NCBI GenBank assembly: GCA_033782935.1
Contig: JAWQEG010000128.1
Location: 1,860,001-1,924,000 of the forward strand
Direction of reading: 5' to 3'
Origin: Petrolisthes cinctipes
Lineage: Eukaryota > Arthropoda > Malacostraca > Decapoda > Porcellanidae
DNA: 64,000 bases
The notes under the pieces were generated by a model. That model was not told where the DNA came from. It saw only the letters and a list, made by a program, of their open reading frames with translations, and did not search any database. Made by a program: the position numbers and the translations under genes. Numbering within the stretch: position 1 is the first letter of the stretch; every line of letters starts with the position of its first letter. Below, piece after piece: positions 62,480-64,000 of the stretch.

Positions 62480-64000
62480 AGCGATCTGTACATGCCTACT
62501 CCGTGTTAGAGTATTTTCAAAATACAGGCCCAAAACATGCTGAAAATCGATATTTTAGGTGCCCAAAAGTCGATATCTCAAATTCAGTCACAAAACACCC
62601 GAAAATTCGATATTTAGGGGTCCCAGAAGGGATCTGAACATGCCTACTCAGTGTTAGAATGTTTTCAAAATATAGGCTCAAAACATGCTCAAAATCGATA
62701 TTTTAGGTGCCCAAAAGTCGATATGTGCATGTATCTTCTGTACTCGTTTATATCTCAAATTCAGGCTCAAAACACCCCAAAATTCGATATTTTGGGGTCC
62801 CAGAAGCGATCTGTACACGCCTACTCAGTGCTAGAATATTTTCAAAATATAGGCTCAAAACATGCAAAAAATCGATATTTTAGGTGCGTAAAGGCGATAT
62901 CTCAAATTAAGGCCCAAACCACCCGAAAATTCGATATTTAGGGGTCCCAGAAGCGATCTGTACATGCCTACTCCGTGTTAGAGTATTTTCAAAATACAGG
63001 CCCAAAACATTCTCAAAATCGATGTTTTAGGTGCCCAAAAGTCGATATGTGCATGCATCTTCAGTACCCGTTTATATCTCAAATTCAGGCTCAAAACACC
63101 CGAAAATTCGATATTTTGGGGTCCCAGAAGCGATCTGTACATGCCTACTCAGTGCTAAAATATTTTCAAAATATAGGCTGAAAACATGCTAAAAATCGAT
63201 ATTTTAGGTGCATAAAGGCGATATCTCAAATTAAGGCCCAAAACACCCGAAAATTCGATATTTAGGGGTCCCTGAAGCGATCTGTACATGTTTACTCCGT
63301 GTTAGAGTATTTTCAAAATACAGGCCAAAAACATACTGAAAATCGATCGTTTAGGTGCCCAAAAGTCGATATGTGCATGCATCTTCTGTACCCGTTTATA
63401 TCTCAAATTCAGGCCCTAAACACCCGAAAATTCGATATTTTTGGGTCCCAGAATCTATCTGTACATGCCTACTCAGTGCTAGAATGTTTTCAAAATATAG
63501 GCTCAAAACATGCTCAAAATCGATATTTTAGATGCAAAAGTCAATATGTACATGTATCTTCTGTTCCCGTTTATATCTCAAATTCTGGCCCTAAACACCC
63601 GAAAATTCAATATTTTGGGGTCCCAGAAGCAATCTGTACATGCCTACTCAGTGTTAGAGTATTTTCAAAATTCAGGCCCAAAACATGCTGAAAATCGATA
63701 TTTTTGGTGACCAAAGTCAATATTTGTATGCATCTTCAATACTCGTTTATATCTCAAATTCAGGCTCAAAATGCCCGAAAATTCGATATTTTGGGGTCCC
63801 AGAAGCGATCTGTACATGCCTACTCAGTGTTAGAATGTTTTCAAAATATAGGCTCCAAACATGCTCAAAATCGATATTTTAGGTGCCCAAAAGTCGATAT
63901 GTGCATGCATCTTCTGTACTCGTTTATATCTCAAATTCAGGCTCAAAACACCCGAAAATTCGATATTTTGGGGTCCCAGAAGCGATCTGTACATGCCTAC
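62480..64000 (+). repeat. Contracted copy of the 59.3-61.5 kb block
   Basis: The end of the window repeats the 59.3-61.5 kb block in the same order with stepwise offsets. The offset is 3181 for 62.48-63.1 kb (tgtacacgcctactcagtgc, gcccaaaccacccg). It is 2680 for about 63.11-63.65 kb (agtgctaaaatattttc, gtacatgtttactccg, gatgcaaaagtcaatatgta). It is 2356 from about 63.65 kb (ggtgaccaaagtcaatattt). The steps are 501 and 324 bp, equal to 177+177+147 and 177+147. Confidence 0.8.

Larger units (their letters stand above)
39799..64000 (+). repeat. Satellite array, right arm
   Basis: The satellite resumes immediately after the retrotransposon with cccgtttatatctcaaattc, completing the monomer broken at 30,623. 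It continues in the same orientation to the end of the window, stopping mid-monomer. The length classes are the same as on the left: 177, 147-148, and about 139 when the 8-bp A-half deletion combines with a short B half. Several blocks here are near copies of left-arm blocks, for example about 50.36-52.15 kb against 28.22-30.02 kb. The two arms are therefore one array split by insertion, not two independent arrays. Confidence 0.97.

Overview
The window is eukaryotic heterochromatin-like DNA. It holds one AT-rich tandem satellite array that fills about 54.8 of the 64 kb and runs off both ends. A single 9,175-bp LTR retrotransposon (30,624-39,798) interrupts it. I see no cellular protein-coding gene, tRNA, rRNA or CRISPR array. 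A Ty3/gypsy-type element, a tRNA-Leu-type primer site, (CA)n/(GA)n/(CATA)n microsatellites and the scale of the satellite point to an animal, probably an invertebrate. The sequence alone does not settle the species.

Satellite (1-30,623 and 39,799-64,000). All copies read in the same direction. The full monomer is 177 bp and is itself an old dimer of two related halves, A (88 bp) and B (89 bp), about 70% alike by hand alignment. Short monomers of 147-148 bp have lost 29-30 bp from B. A further variant has lost 8 bp from A. At a mean unit near 165 bp there are on the order of 330 monomers (estimate). Long and short forms often run long-long-short, giving a roughly 501-bp unit. Above this lie many recent block duplications of 0.8-3 kb, including tandem copies with offsets of 801, 1150, 1680, 2340 and 2349 bp, recognised by shared private variants. 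Where two related blocks differ in length, the difference is a whole number of monomers (501 = 177+177+147; 324 = 177+147), as unequal exchange would leave.

Retrotransposon (30,624-39,798, + strand). It has a 777-bp 5' LTR and a 782-bp 3' LTR that are almost identical, TGTAC...GTACA termini, a 4-bp CCCG target duplication inside one satellite monomer, and a 14-nt primer site matching the 3' end of a tRNA-Leu. It carries a gag-like frame (32,247-33,035), then decayed protease, reverse transcriptase, RNase H and integrase in the Ty3/gypsy order, then about 2 kb with a possible envelope-like remnant. Pol is riddled with stops and frameshifts, and key residues of RT and integrase are replaced. 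A 48-bp coding minisatellite has expanded in the integrase C-terminal region. Young LTRs around a dead interior suggest a defective copy mobilised in trans.

Nearly all long open frames in the satellite exist because 177 and 147 are multiples of three and one frame lacks stops. They are not annotated as genes.
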